DNA of 64,000 nucleotides from Actinomycetospora endophytica (GTDB taxonomy: Bacteria; Actinomycetota; Actinomycetes; Mycobacteriales; Pseudonocardiaceae). Where the stretch lies: assembly GCF_021026375.1 (NCBI RefSeq), contig NZ_JAJNDB010000006.1, positions 124,001 to 188,000 of the forward strand. Direction: 5' to 3'. Positions 43,017 to 52,099 of this stretch are shown one piece after another (position 1 is the stretch's first letter; the number at the start of each line of letters is the position of its first letter). A program made the translations under genes and the position numbers. The notes under the pieces are model-generated. The model did no database searches and had not been told where the DNA came from. It saw only the letters and a program-made list of their open reading frames with translations.

Positions 43017-43286
43017 ATGTCACTCGACGGGCCCGAGAGTGTCGGTGGGCGGTACGACGGTGCCCGGATCGCCACGCCGTCCATGATCACCGGGATGACG
43101 AGGATCTGGGCGGCCGGCGCCTGGCTCCTCGTCATCCTGGCGATCATGCTCAGGAGCAGCACCGGCGATGGGCGCCCCTCGCCCATAGAGTCGACCGAAG
43201 GTGCCCTTCGCTCAGAACGCCGGAACGAGAGCCCGCTCAGACCGCGGAGAACGCCTCGTCCACCACCGCGCGGGCGTGCCGCGTGA
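43017..43286 (+). CDS. Candidate small membrane protein beside the SOS box
   Basis: A possible 89-aa product with a single hydrophobic helix (IWAAGAWLLVILAIML at about residues 30-45) and a basic, Pro/Arg-rich tail. ATG 43017 lies 41 bp right of the SOS box; later in-frame ATGs at 43083 and 43095 would shorten it to the helix and tail. No clear ribosome site is seen, and its last 50 bp run antisense into the glnE 3' end. It is the only coding candidate in the 344 bp between the small gene and glnE. It recalls the single-pass SOS cell-division inhibitors of other bacteria, but only in shape. Low certainty. Confidence 0.25.
   Translation: MSLDGPESVGGRYDGARIATPSMITGMTRIWAAGAWLLVILAIMLRSSTGDGRPSPIESTEGALRSERRNESPLRPRRTPRPPPRGRAA
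43204..43221. repeat. 18-nt copy of the family C palindrome arm
   Basis: CCCTTCGCTCAGAACGCC is identical to 36529-36546 in the palindrome after sucB. Here GAAGG-TG-CCCTTC forms only a short hairpin. It lies 16 bp after the glnE stop and may help terminate it. Confidence 0.6.
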
Positions 43287-46284
43287 CCCGCCGGTACTCG
43301 TCGATGCACGCCCCCGGGTCGTCCTCCGGGTAGCCCAGCGCCGACGCGATGGCCGCCAGCTCCCGCCCGGAGCGCGGCAGCTGGTCGGTGGCCTTGCCGC
43401 GCACGAGCGTCGCCACTCCCCGGACCCGGGTCGCGACCGTCCACCCGGCGGCCAGCGCGTCGGTGTCGTCGGCGGAGAGCAGCTCGGCGTCGCGCAGGGC
43501 GTCCAACGCCTCGAGCGTCGAGGTCGTCCGCAGCGCGGGCAGCCGCCCGGCGTGCTGGAGCTGCAGGAGCTGCACGGTCCACTCGACGTCGGCCAGCCCG
43601 CCGATGCCGAGCTTCGTGTGCAGCGCCCGGTCGGCACCCCGCGGAAGGCGCTCGGCGTCCACGCGCGCCTTCATCCGGCGGATCTCCATGGCCTGCTCCT
43701 CGGGCAGCCCCTCCGACGGGTACCGGTAGGGGGCGATCATCTCCGAGAACCGCTCCCCCAGCTCCGCGTCGCCGGCGACCGGCCGCGCCCGCAGCAGGGC
43801 CTGGCGCTCCCACGTGGCCGCCCAGCGCCGCAGGTAGTCGGCGTACGACGACAGCGTGCGCACCAGCGCGCCGGTCCGCCCCTCGGGGCGCAGCTTGGTG
43901 TCGACCTCCAACGGCGGGTCCGGGCTCGGCTCGCCGAGGGCCGTGGTGACCGCCTCGACGACGCCCCGGGCGTAGGTCGTCGCCTCCTGGTCCGAGACGC
44001 CCTCGGCGGGCTCGCAGACCGCGACGACGTCGGCGTCCGAGCCGTACCCCAGCTCCGCGCCGCCGAGCCGGCCCATCCCGATGATCGCGATCTTCGCCGG
44101 CCGGGGCCCGTCCCCGACCCGCTCGCGCTCCGCGGCGTCGAGCGCGGCCTGCAGCACCGCCACCCACACGCTCGAGAGCGCCGCGCACACGTGCGGCACG
44201 TCGGTGAGGCCCAGCAGGTCGGCGCACGCGATCCGCAGCAGCTCGACCCGTCGTAACGACCGCGCCACGTTGCCCGCCGAGCGCGGGTCGGCGTGCCGGC
44301 CCACCGCCGCGCGCAGCGACTTCGCGACCTCCGCCGGGTCGCGCGCCACGAGCTCGGCCGACGGCCCGTCGCCGCCGAGCATCCGCAGCACCTCGGGCGA
44401 GCGCGGCATCATCTCGGCGACCCAGCGCGAGGTGCCGAGGACGTAGCACAGCCGGTCCGCGGCCAGCCCCTCGTCGCGCAGGAGCGCCAGGAACCACGGG
44501 GTGTCGGCCAGCGCCTCGGAGACCTTGCGGTAGGCGAGCAGGCCGTGGTCGGGGTCGGCCGTGGTGCCCAGCCGGTCGAGCAGGACCGGCATGAGCGCCC
44601 GCTGGATGCGCGCCGCGCGGCTGGTCCCGGAGGTCAGCGCCGCCACGTGCTTCAGCGCCCCCGACGGCGAGCTCCAGCCCAGCGCGGCGAGGCGCTTGGT
44701 GGCGGACTCCTCGGTGAGCACCAGCTGCTCGCCCGGCACGCGGGCCACCGACTCCAGCAGCGGGCGGTAGAAGAGCTTCTCGTGCAGGCGCCGGACGCGG
44801 ACCGTGGTGCGCGACCGTTCGGCCTGCAGCACCCCGACGGCGTCCCGGCGCCCGTCCGCGCGCAGCTTCGCCGCGCGCGCGAGCCAGCGCAGGCCCGCCG
44901 TGTCGTCGTCGGAGGGGAACAGGTGGGTGCGGCGCAGCTTCTGCAGCTGCACCCGGTGCTCGAGCATCCGCAGGAAGCGGTAGGACGCGGCGAGGTTCGC
45001 GGCGTCGTCGCGGCCCACGTACCCGCCCTCGGCGAGCGCGGCGAGGGTCTCGAGGGTGTTCTGCCCCCGCAACGACTCGTCGCCGCGCCCGTGGACGAGC
45101 TGCAGCAGCTGGACGGCGAACTCGACGTCGCGCAGGCCGCCGCGGCCCAGCTTGAGCTCGCGGTCGGCGTGCTCGTGGCGGATGTGGTCCTCGACGCGGC
45201 GGCGCATGGCGCGCACGTCGGCCACGAAGTCGTCCCGGTCGGCGGCGCTCCACACCATCGGGGCCAGCGCGTCGCAGTACTCCCGGCCCAGGTCGAGATC
45301 CCCCGCGACCGGGCGGGCCTTGAGCAGCGCCTGGAACTCCCAGGTCCGGGCCCAGCGCCGGTAGTAGGAGACGTGGCCCTCGAGGGTGCGCACCAGCTGG
45401 CCGGACCGGCCCTCGGGGCGCAGGTTCGCGTCGACCTCGAGGAACGCCTCGGTGGCGACGCGCATCATCGCGGCCGCCACCCGGGTCGCGGAGTCGACCG
45501 CCCCCTCCGCCACGAAGATCACGTCGATGTCCGAGACGTAGTTGAGCTCGCGGCCGCCGCACTTGCCCATGCCGATGACGCCGAGGCGGTGGTCGCCGGC
45601 GCGTTCCGGCCCGACCTCGGCGCGGGCGACGGCGAGCGAGGCCTCCAGCCCGGCGGCGGCGAGATCCGCGAGCTGGGTGCACACCACGTCGACCGGCAGG
45701 ATCGGCAGTTCCGGCTCGCACACCGCCTGCAGATCGGTGGCGGCCAGCAGCAGCACGTCGTCGCGCCAGGCCAGGCGCAGCAGCTCGACGGCGGCGTGCC
45801 CGGTGACGGTCGCGGCCGGGACGGCGTCGTCGGGCTTCGCGCCCACCGCGTCGAGGTGGGTGCGCCGACGGTCGTCGGCGGTGGGCAGCCGCGAGGGGTC
45901 GAAGACGCGCCCGGGCGCGGTCGTCGTGCGCAGCATCCGCCAGCGCTCGGGCTGGCCGACCAGGTGCTCACCCAGTGCCGTCGACCCGCCCAGCACGCCG
46001 AACAGCCGGCCCCGCAGGCCCTGGTCGGTCCGCAGCGCGCGGTCCAGCTCGTCCCACGCCTCGTCGTCGAGGGCCTCCCGGAGCCGTTCGACGGCGACCA
46101 GCGCGAGATCCGGGTCGGCCGCCCGAGCGAGCGCCCACACGACGAGGGCCGCGGCCGGGACCGCGTCGTCGCCGTCCCACCAGCCGAGGTCGGCGAGGCG
46201 CCGGCCCGCGTCGGGGTCGGTCAGTCCCAACCGCGCGGGGGCGCGCGCGGGACGGCGGTCCCGCGCCGTTCGGGGAGCGTTCAT
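43237..46284 (-). CDS. glnE: Bifunctional glutamine synthetase adenylyltransferase / deadenylylase
   Basis: A 1015-aa enzyme that adds AMP to, and removes it from, the GlnA tyrosine according to nitrogen status. Two nucleotidyltransferase domains are seen: the N-terminal one with GMGKCGGRELNYVSDIDVIFV (about residue 225) and the C-terminal one with GMGRLGGAELGYGSDADVVAV (about residue 735); each is followed by a helical PII-uridylyltransferase-like domain. Both DxD motifs are intact. The ATG at 46284 lies 55 bp after the glnA2 stop on the same strand, with a 44-bp palindrome between. Equivalent to Rv2221c, essential in M. tuberculosis. Confidence 0.97.
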   Translation of the reverse strand: MNAPRTARDRRPARAPARLGLTDPDAGRRLADLGWWDGDDAVPAAALVVWALARAADPDLALVAVERLREALDDEAWDELDRALRTDQGLRGRLFGVLGGSTALGEHLVGQPERWRMLRTTTAPGRVFDPSRLPTADDRRRTHLDAVGAKPDDAVPAATVTGHAAVELLRLAWRDDVLLLAATDLQAVCEPELPILPVDVVCTQLADLAAAGLEASLAVARAEVGPERAGDHRLGVIGMGKCGGRELNYVSDIDVIFVAEGAVDSATRVAAAMMRVATEAFLEVDANLRPEGRSGQLVRTLEGHVSYYRRWARTWEFQALLKARPVAGDLDLGREYCDALAPMVWSAADRDDFVADVRAMRRRVEDHIRHEHADRELKLGRGGLRDVEFAVQLLQLVHGRGDESLRGQNTLETLAALAEGGYVGRDDAANLAASYRFLRMLEHRVQLQKLRRTHLFPSDDDTAGLRWLARAAKLRADGRRDAVGVLQAERSRTTVRVRRLHEKLFYRPLLESVARVPGEQLVLTEESATKRLAALGWSSPSGALKHVAALTSGTSRAARIQRALMPVLLDRLGTTADPDHGLLAYRKVSEALADTPWFLALLRDEGLAADRLCYVLGTSRWVAEMMPRSPEVLRMLGGDGPSAELVARDPAEVAKSLRAAVGRHADPRSAGNVARSLRRVELLRIACADLLGLTDVPHVCAALSSVWVAVLQAALDAAERERVGDGPRPAKIAIIGMGRLGGAELGYGSDADVVAVCEPAEGVSDQEATTYARGVVEAVTTALGEPSPDPPLEVDTKLRPEGRTGALVRTLSSYADYLRRWAATWERQALLRARPVAGDAELGERFSEMIAPYRYPSEGLPEEQAMEIRRMKARVDAERLPRGADRALHTKLGIGGLADVEWTVQLLQLQHAGRLPALRTTSTLEALDALRDAELLSADDTDALAAGWTVATRVRGVATLVRGKATDQLPRSGRELAAIASALGYPEDDPGACIDEYRRVTRHARAVVDEAFSAV

Positions 46285-46295
46285 GACGCCAGCGT

Positions 46296-46339
46296 ATGTG
46301 AGTGGATTTGGTCGTCCAGACGACCAAATCCACTCACAT
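46296..46339 (-). terminator. Perfect 21-bp-arm palindrome between glnA2 and glnE
   Basis: Arms 46296-46316 and 46319-46339 are exact reverse complements with a 2-nt centre (CA). The arm starts ATGTGAGTGGATTTGGTCGT. The palindrome abuts the glnA2 TAG (46340-46342) and ends 11 bp before the glnE ATG, so it fills the whole gap. It could be a terminator or attenuator reducing glnE relative to glnA2, or a protein-binding site. Confidence 0.65.
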
Positions 46340-47683
46340 CTACAAGATCGGCAGGTACGTCGACAGCTCGTACGGCGTGACGTTGCGGCGGTAGTTGTCC
46401 CACTCGGTCCGCTTGTTGCGCAGGAAGAAGTCGAACACGTGCTCGCCGAGGATCTCGGCCATCAGGTCCGACTGCTCGAAGGACTGCAGCGCGCCGTCGA
46501 GGTTCTGCGGCAGCGTCTGGTACCCCATCGCCCGGCGCTCGCCCTCGGTCAGCGACCACACGTTGTCCTCGGCCGCGGGCGGCAGCTCGTAGCCCTCGGA
46601 GATGCCCTTGAGGCCGGCCCCGATGATCACCGCGTAGGCCAGGTACGGGTTGGCCGCCGAGTCCAGCGACCGGACCTCCACCCGCCGCGACGACGCCTTG
46701 CCCGGCGAGTACATCGGCACCCGGACCAGCGCGGACCGGTTCGCGTGGCCCCAGCACACCGCGGTCGGGGCCTCGCCGCCGACCACCAGGCGCTTGTAGG
46801 AGTTGACGAACTGGTTGGTCACCGCCGACATCTCGCGCGCGTGGCGCAGCACGCCGGCGACGAACGCCTTGCCGGTCTTGGAGAGCTCGAACGGCTCGGC
46901 GGCGTCGTGGAAGGCGTTCTGGTCGCCCTCGAAGAGGCTGACGTGGGTGTGCATCGCCGAACCGGGGTGGTTCGTGAACGGCTTCGGCATGAACGAGGCG
47001 CGCACGCCCTGGGTGATCGCCACCTCCTTCACGAGGTAGCGGAACGTCATGATGTTGTCCGCCATGGTCAGCGCGTCGGCGTAGCGCAGGTCGATCTCCT
47101 GCTGGCCGGGCCCGCCCTCGTGGTGGGAGAACTCGACGGAGATCCCCATCGCCTCGAGCGCCTCGATGGAGCGGCGCCGGAAGTGCGGCGCGACGTCGTG
47201 CGACGCCTGGTCGAAGTAGCCGCCGGTGTCGGCCGGGAGCGGCGGCGACCCGTCGTCGGGAAGTCCGCGGAGCAGGTAGAACTCGATCTCCGGGTGGACG
47301 TAGCAGGTGAAGCCCGCCTCGGCGGCGCGGGAGAGCGCGCGGCGCAGCACGTGCCGCGGGTCGGCCCACGACGGCGAGCCGTCCGGCATCGTGATGTCGC
47401 ACAGCATCCGCGCCGAGTAGTGGTCGCCGTCGGTGTCCTCCCACGGCAGCACCTGGAACGTCGACGGGTCCGGCTTCGCGACCATGTCCGACTCGTAGAC
47501 GCGGCTGAAGCCCTCGATCGACGACCCGTCGAAGCCGATGCCCTCGGCGAACGCCCCCTCGAGCTCGGCGGGCGCGATGGCCACCGACTTGAGGTACCCG
47601 AGCACGTCGGTGAACCAGAGCCGCACGAAGCGGATGTCGCGCTCGTCGAGCGTCCGCAGGACGAACTCCTGCTGGCGATCCAT
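46340..47683 (-). CDS. glnA2: Glutamine synthetase homologue GlnA2
   Basis: Glutamine synthetase-fold protein of 447 aa, like Rv2222c. Marks: GFDGSSIEGFSRVYESDM, HPEIEFYLL, GPGQQEIDLRY, GSAMHTHVSLF, NRSALVRVPMY and the C-terminal RNKRTEWDNYRRNVTPYEL. The adenylylation tyrosine loop of GlnA1 is replaced by AAEDNVWSLTEGER, so GlnE should not modify it there. Some actinobacterial GlnA-like enzymes act on polyamines or other amines; the sequence alone cannot decide. Upstream gene of glnE on the same strand. Confidence 0.94.
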   Translation of the reverse strand: MDRQQEFVLRTLDERDIRFVRLWFTDVLGYLKSVAIAPAELEGAFAEGIGFDGSSIEGFSRVYESDMVAKPDPSTFQVLPWEDTDGDHYSARMLCDITMPDGSPSWADPRHVLRRALSRAAEAGFTCYVHPEIEFYLLRGLPDDGSPPLPADTGGYFDQASHDVAPHFRRRSIEALEAMGISVEFSHHEGGPGQQEIDLRYADALTMADNIMTFRYLVKEVAITQGVRASFMPKPFTNHPGSAMHTHVSLFEGDQNAFHDAAEPFELSKTGKAFVAGVLRHAREMSAVTNQFVNSYKRLVVGGEAPTAVCWGHANRSALVRVPMYSPGKASSRRVEVRSLDSAANPYLAYAVIIGAGLKGISEGYELPPAAEDNVWSLTEGERRAMGYQTLPQNLDGALQSFEQSDLMAEILGEHVFDFFLRNKRTEWDNYRRNVTPYELSTYLPIL

Positions 47684-47760
47684 GTCCCGGACCCTAAGGA
47701 GACGGTGTTACAGGGACGTCACAGGGGGGTCCTGCGCTGCCCGCCCGTTCGGGTCGTTCG

Positions 47761-49440
47761 TCACCCGTTCTCCGGGCACTTGGCGTTCGGCGGCGCCGGG
47801 GTGCCGTCGACGAGGTAGCGGGTCACGATCGCGTCGACGCAGGGGAAGCCCTGGAACGACGCCGTGTGCTGGGTGCCGACCTTGGTCAGCAGCGAGCCGT
47901 TCAGCGACTTCGCGAGGTCGACGCCCGCCTGGTACGGCGTGGCCGGGTCCCCGGTCGTGGAGACGACGAGCGGCGGGGCCAGACCGGGCGCCTTCGGCAG
48001 GTGCGGGCCGCCGGTGGCCGGGGTCGGCCAGAACCCGCAGGTGTCCAGCGCGGAGCTCGCCCCGCGGCCGGAGTCGAGGAACGGGGCGGCCTCGTTGTAC
48101 CGGTTGGCGCGGTCGAGTGCCTGGGCGTGGTCCCTGACCTGCGGGTCGTCCACGCAGCGGATCGCGTTGAACGCGTCCTGCTGCGGCGAGTACGTCCCGT
48201 CCGGGGCGCGGTCGTAGTACTGGTCGGCCAGGTTCATCAGCGACTGCCCCTGGCCCTGGGTCAGCTCGGTGATCCCCTGGCGCAGCTGCGGCCACATCGA
48301 GGTGGCGTAGAGCGCCTGGATGGTGCCCTGCTGGGCGTCGTTGTAGGACAGCACGCGGCCGTCGGGCAGCTTGATCGGGTTCGCGATCAGCGGGCGGGTC
48401 AGCTGCTGGTAGCGCGCGGTCGCCTGGGCCGGGTCGGTGCCCAGCGGGCAGCCGGGCTTCGACGAGCAGTCCTTCGCGAACGCCTCGAACGCGCCCTGGA
48501 AGCCACGGCCCTGGTCGATCAGCTGCTCGGTCGGGTCCTGGTCCGGGTCGACGGCCCCGTCGAGGACCATCGCGCGGACGTTCTTGGGGAACTGCTCGGC
48601 GTAGGTGGAGCCGATCCGGGTGCCGTAGGAGTAGCCGATGTAGTTCAGCTGCTTGTCCCCGAGCACCGAACGCAGGACGTCCATGTCGCGGGCGACGTCG
48701 CGGGTGCCGACGTTCGCGAGCAGGTCCACCCCGGTCTTCTGCGCACAGCCGTCGGCGGTCTGCTTCGCGGCCGCCTCGGCCTTGGCGACGCCGGCCGGGG
48801 ACGGGTCGAGGATGTCGGTGTCGCGCTGGGCGTCCTGCTGCTGCGCGGTCAGGCAGTGGATCGTCGGGGTGCTCGCCCCGGTGCCGCGGGGGTCGAAGCC
48901 GACCAGGTCGAACTTGCGGGCGACCTCGGTGTTCTTCATCAGCAGCGAGAGCTGCGAGGCGATCTCGATGCCGGAGGCGCCCGGTCCGCCCGGGTTGACC
49001 AGCAGCGACCCGATCCGCTGGGTCGGGTCGGTCGCCTTGAGCCGGGAGATCGCGATCTGCGCGGTACGACCCTGCGGGTTGGTGTAGTCCGCGGGCACGT
49101 CGACCTTCGCGCACTCCATCCCGGGCTGGCCGTAGTACTCCTTCTGGTCGTCCGTGGTGGCGAACGGCAGGCAGGAGCCCCAGGTCGGGCGCTGCGAGTA
49201 GAACCGGGTGAGGTCCGGCGGCACCGAGCCGGGCGCCGGGGAGGTGCTGATCGGCGGCACCGACGACGCGGCCGTCGGGGTGCTCGCGACGTCCGCGCAC
49301 CCGGCGGCGCTGACGAGCACCGCGGCCACCGCGACGAGGCGCAGCACCCCCCGGTGCCCTCGTCGGCGCCTTCTCGGGCGCGTCGAGGCGCCGTCGTACC
49401 GGTTCTCGGTTCCCGCGCCCCGTCGCGTCACGCGGGCCAT
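47761..49440 (-). CDS. Lipoprotein alpha/beta-hydrolase protease (Hip1/CaeA-like)
   Basis: A 559-aa exported serine hydrolase equivalent to Rv2223c/Rv2224c, whose mycobacterial member is a cell-envelope protease. N-terminus is strongly basic ([11 protein letters not shown]), then a helix and lipobox VLVSAAGC. Catalytic Ser is in YIGYSYGTRIGSTYAEQF, Asp in VVSTTGDPATPYQAG and His in GTQHTASFQG; the oxyanion region is VNPGGPGASG. Cys pairs (CSSKPGC, CVDD/CGFW) suggest disulfides. The ATG at 49440 is preceded by GAGG. M. tuberculosis has two tandem paralogues here, this genome only one. Divergent from panB over 197 bp. Confidence 0.9.
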   Translation of the reverse strand: MARVTRRGAGTENRYDGASTRPRRRRRGHRGVLRLVAVAAVLVSAAGCADVASTPTAASSVPPISTSPAPGSVPPDLTRFYSQRPTWGSCLPFATTDDQKEYYGQPGMECAKVDVPADYTNPQGRTAQIAISRLKATDPTQRIGSLLVNPGGPGASGIEIASQLSLLMKNTEVARKFDLVGFDPRGTGASTPTIHCLTAQQQDAQRDTDILDPSPAGVAKAEAAAKQTADGCAQKTGVDLLANVGTRDVARDMDVLRSVLGDKQLNYIGYSYGTRIGSTYAEQFPKNVRAMVLDGAVDPDQDPTEQLIDQGRGFQGAFEAFAKDCSSKPGCPLGTDPAQATARYQQLTRPLIANPIKLPDGRVLSYNDAQQGTIQALYATSMWPQLRQGITELTQGQGQSLMNLADQYYDRAPDGTYSPQQDAFNAIRCVDDPQVRDHAQALDRANRYNEAAPFLDSGRGASSALDTCGFWPTPATGGPHLPKAPGLAPPLVVSTTGDPATPYQAGVDLAKSLNGSLLTKVGTQHTASFQGFPCVDAIVTRYLVDGTPAPPNAKCPENG

Positions 49441-49637
49441 CCTCGCAACCGCCCGGTCAGGTCTCCGTCCGCCCCCTTCGCAGGGCCGGGAGGGGGGCGT
49501 GGTTGTGAAGCTCGTCCCACCGTGCCCCTCCTCGCTTCGCCGGAGCCCTCCGTGGTGCAACGCTCCGGCAGTCCGACCACGAACCTCGGCACGCCCGGGG
49601 ACCCGCACCGCGGGCCTCGAGGCAGGAGGACCTGACG

Positions 49638-50489
49638 ATGACGTCACCCCAACAGGACGCTGCCCGCACCACGGTCGAGGCGCCCCGTCTCCCGAAGCGC
49701 GTCCGCATCCACCACCTGCAGCAGTGGAAGGACGCCGGCGAGCGCTGGCCGATGCTCACCGCGTACGACTTCCCCACCGCGCGGATCTTCGACGGCGCCG
49801 GGATCCCGGTGCTGCTCGTCGGCGACTCGGCCGCGAACAACGTGCTCGGCTACGACTCGACGGTGCCGGTGTCGGTCGACGAGCTGCTCATGCTCACCAA
49901 GGCCGTCGTGCGGGGGGTCTCCCGCTCCCTCGTCGTCGCCGATCTGCCCTTCGGCTCCTACCAGTCGTCGCCCGCCCAGGCCCTGGAGACCGCGGTGCGG
50001 TTCTTCAAGGAGGGCGGCGCCTCGGCGGTGAAGCTCGAGGGCGGCGCGCAGTACGCCGGGCAGATCCGCGCGCTCACCGACGCCGGCATCCCGGTGATGG
50101 CCCACCTCGGCTTCACCCCGCAGAGTGAGCACGCCCTCGGCGGGTTCCGCGTGCAGGGCCGCGGCGCCGGCGCCGAGAAGCTCATCGAGGACGCGCTGGC
50201 CGTGCAGGCGGCGGGCGCGTTCGCCGTCGTGCTCGAGATGGTCCCGGCCGACGTCGCGAAGCGGGTCACCGCCGAGCTTCGGGTCCCGACCGTCGGGATC
50301 GGCGCGGGTCCGGACACCGATGCGCAGGTCCTCGTCTGGCCCGACATGGCCGGCCTGAACACCGGCAAGGCGCCGCGCTTCGTGAAGCGCTACGCCGACC
50401 TCGCGGGCGCGCTGGGTGGCGCGGCCGAGCAGTTCGCCGACGAGGTCCGCGAGGGCGTCTACCCGACGGCGGAGCACTCGTTCGAGTAG
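49638..50489 (+). CDS. panB: 3-methyl-2-oxobutanoate hydroxymethyltransferase
   Basis: First committed enzyme of pantothenate and CoA synthesis, 283 aa. It transfers a hydroxymethyl group from 5,10-methylene-THF to alpha-ketoisovalerate, which also links to ilvE chemistry. Marks: [35 protein letters not shown] (metal and substrate), [40 protein letters not shown] (catalytic Glu) and [18 protein letters not shown]. The ATG at 49638 has AGGAGGA 8 nt upstream. Equivalent to Rv2225, and the last gene of the block shared with M. tuberculosis. Confidence 0.97.
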   Translation: MTSPQQDAARTTVEAPRLPKRVRIHHLQQWKDAGERWPMLTAYDFPTARIFDGAGIPVLLVGDSAANNVLGYDSTVPVSVDELLMLTKAVVRGVSRSLVVADLPFGSYQSSPAQALETAVRFFKEGGASAVKLEGGAQYAGQIRALTDAGIPVMAHLGFTPQSEHALGGFRVQGRGAGAEKLIEDALAVQAAGAFAVVLEMVPADVAKRVTAELRVPTVGIGAGPDTDAQVLVWPDMAGLNTGKAPRFVKRYADLAGALGGAAEQFADEVREGVYPTAEHSFE

Positions 50490-50500
50490 GTGCGCTGCGC

Positions 50501-50548
50501 GCCCGTGAGCAGTAAGTGACGCTCTGGCGTCAATGACTGCTCACGGGC
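50501..50548. terminator. 48-nt palindrome between panB and esterase (family B)
   Basis: Arms 50501-50522 and 50527-50548 pair at 20 of 22 positions around TCTG. The core GTGAGCAGTAAGTGACGC closely resembles the palindrome at 56347-56386 (35 of 40 bases identical over the whole element). It starts 11 bp after panB and ends 2 bp before the convergent esterase stop. Confidence 0.65.
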
Positions 50549-50550
50549 CG

Positions 50551-51501
50551 TCAGGCACCCAGGCACCCGGCGAGCTCCGTGTTCAGCGCCGCCACGGCGG
50601 CGTCGCACGTCGCGGAGATCCCGGTGAAGCCGAGGAACCCGTGCACCAGCGACGGGTGCTCGCGACGCCGGACGTCCACGCCCGCCTCGGTCAGCGCGTC
50701 CGCGAAGGCGTGCCCGGCGTCGCGCAGCGGGTCGTAGCCAGCGGTGGCGACGATCGTCGGGCCGAGCCCGGCCAGGTCCGCTCGCATCGGCGAGAGCCGC
50801 GTGTCGCCCGTCGGTGACGTCCCGGCCAGGTACAGCTTGCTGCACGCGACGACGTCGGCGGCGCCGAGGAAGTAACCCTCGCCGTTCCCGCGGATCGACG
50901 GGTAGCGGCCCTCGAAGTCCGGCGGCGGGTAGACCAGCAGGGTCCCGACGGCGGGGGTGCCCGCGTCGCGGCGGGCCAGCGCGGCCCCGGCCGCGAGGTT
51001 GGCTCCGGCGCTGTCGCCCGCGAGCCCGAGCCGGGCGGGGTCGGCGTGCCAGCGGTCGGCGTGCTCGACCACCCACTCGACCGCGGCGAGGGCGTCGTCG
51101 TACGGCGCCGGGAAGGGGTCCTCCGGGGCGAGCCGGTAGTCGACGGCGACGACGACGGCGCGGGTGTCGTCGGCGAGCCGCTGGGCGACGGGGTCGTACA
51201 CGTCGCCGCCGCCGAGGACCCAGCCGCCGCCGTGGACGTGCACGACGATCGCACCGGAGTGCTCCGACGCCGGACGGTGCACCCGCAGCGGCACCGGGCC
51301 CTCCGTGACGAGTTCCGGGGCGCGCTCGACCGGGAGCGCCGTCTCCGCCATCACCGCCGCGTACCGGGCCCGGGCCGTGGCGATGCCCTCGACGGTGTCG
51401 GTGCCGGCGAACATCGTCGGCTCACCGTGCTCCCGACGGCGGGTCAGGAACGTGTCGAGGTCCGGTTCCAGACCGGCATCGCCGTGATTCGCGGAAGCCA
51501 C
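50551..51501 (-). CDS. Alpha/beta-hydrolase, hormone-sensitive-lipase family esterase
   Basis: A 316-aa carboxylesterase of the HSL (family IV) type. HVHGGGWVLGGG is the oxyanion-hole HGGGW motif; nucleophile Ser is in LAGDSAGANLA; acid in TAGYDPLRDAG and His in LVHGFLGFTG. It likely hydrolyses short acyl esters. The GTG at 51501 lies 8 nt after TAGGCT on the minus strand and gives the usual cap-domain N-terminus; GTG/ATG codons upstream add a low-complexity extension. The divergent 244-bp region to the next gene holds no strong feature that I can name. Confidence 0.9.
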   Translation of the reverse strand: MASANHGDAGLEPDLDTFLTRRREHGEPTMFAGTDTVEGIATARARYAAVMAETALPVERAPELVTEGPVPLRVHRPASEHSGAIVVHVHGGGWVLGGGDVYDPVAQRLADDTRAVVVAVDYRLAPEDPFPAPYDDALAAVEWVVEHADRWHADPARLGLAGDSAGANLAAGAALARRDAGTPAVGTLLVYPPPDFEGRYPSIRGNGEGYFLGAADVVACSKLYLAGTSPTGDTRLSPMRADLAGLGPTIVATAGYDPLRDAGHAFADALTEAGVDVRRREHPSLVHGFLGFTGISATCDAAVAALNTELAGCLGA

Positions 51502-51745
51502 GAGCGGTGAGCCTACGAGGACAACCACCCCACCGTGTCCTGGTCCGTGTGGGGGACAGCGGAGCAGACTCGTCACTGCCGCCCAGTCCCGCCGGTCGTT
51601 GCCGAATCGACACCTGAGCCGAGGGCAACCGCGCCGGGGACGACACGTCTGACTCCATGCCGGGCTCGATCGATCACGAACGAGCCCGGTGCACCTCCCC
51701 CCGTCGCACGGTCCGCCCCCGAGAACGAAGGATCCAGCGCCTCCG

Positions 51746-52039
51746 ATGGCACTCCCCTACAACGCCCCGACCCTGCCCCGCATCGCTCTGGCGGACCTGC
51801 GCGCCGATCGCCTCTCCGCCACCGGGACCACGGCCCGGCCGACCCCCGAGGTCCTGGTCCGTGCCCGGCACATCGCGACCTCGCCGGTGACCGCGCTCGT
51901 CGTCATGGCCCTCGGGCTGCTCGGACTGTTCGCCCTGCCGGTGGTGGGTCTGCTGTTCGTGGCCGTGGTCGTGCTGCCGGTGGTCATCTACCAGCTGCGC
52001 GCCGAGCAGCGCCGCACCCTGCGTCTCGGGCGCCGCTGA
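51746..52039 (+). CDS. Small membrane protein, unknown
   Basis: A 97-aa protein with a polar N-terminal 45 residues and two close membrane helices in a hairpin (VTALVVMALGLLGLFALPV and VGLLFVAVVVLPVVIYQL), then a short Arg-rich tail (RAEQRRTLRLGRR). Positive-inside bias would put both ends in the cytosol. I do not recognise the family. The ATG at 51746 is preceded by AAGGA at a rather long distance; a GTG at 51689 in frame is an alternative. A strong hairpin follows the stop. Confidence 0.65.
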   Translation: MALPYNAPTLPRIALADLRADRLSATGTTARPTPEVLVRARHIATSPVTALVVMALGLLGLFALPVVGLLFVAVVVLPVVIYQLRAEQRRTLRLGRR

Positions 52040-52056
52040 CCCGGGTCCCGCCCGGC

Positions 52057-52091
52057 ACCGCCCCCGGCTCCCACGCGGAGCCGGGGGCGGT
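52057..52091. terminator. Terminator hairpin between small membrane gene and DUF4190 gene
   Basis: A perfect 15-bp stem (52057-52071 with 52077-52091) around CACGC, 18 bp after the stop of the rightward gene and 23 bp from the end of the convergent one. Likely acts in both directions. Confidence 0.75.
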
Positions 52092-52099
52092 CGTCGTTC

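Noticed and set aside
44293-46380. A 695-aa open frame opposite glnE, with a similar long frame opposite sucB/lpdA (32850-36377) and others opposite ilvE and the MFS fusion
   Set aside because: High GC leaves the opposite-strand frame without stops. Composition is Arg/Gly/Pro/Ala-rich with no domain pattern, and the real genes occupy the other strand.
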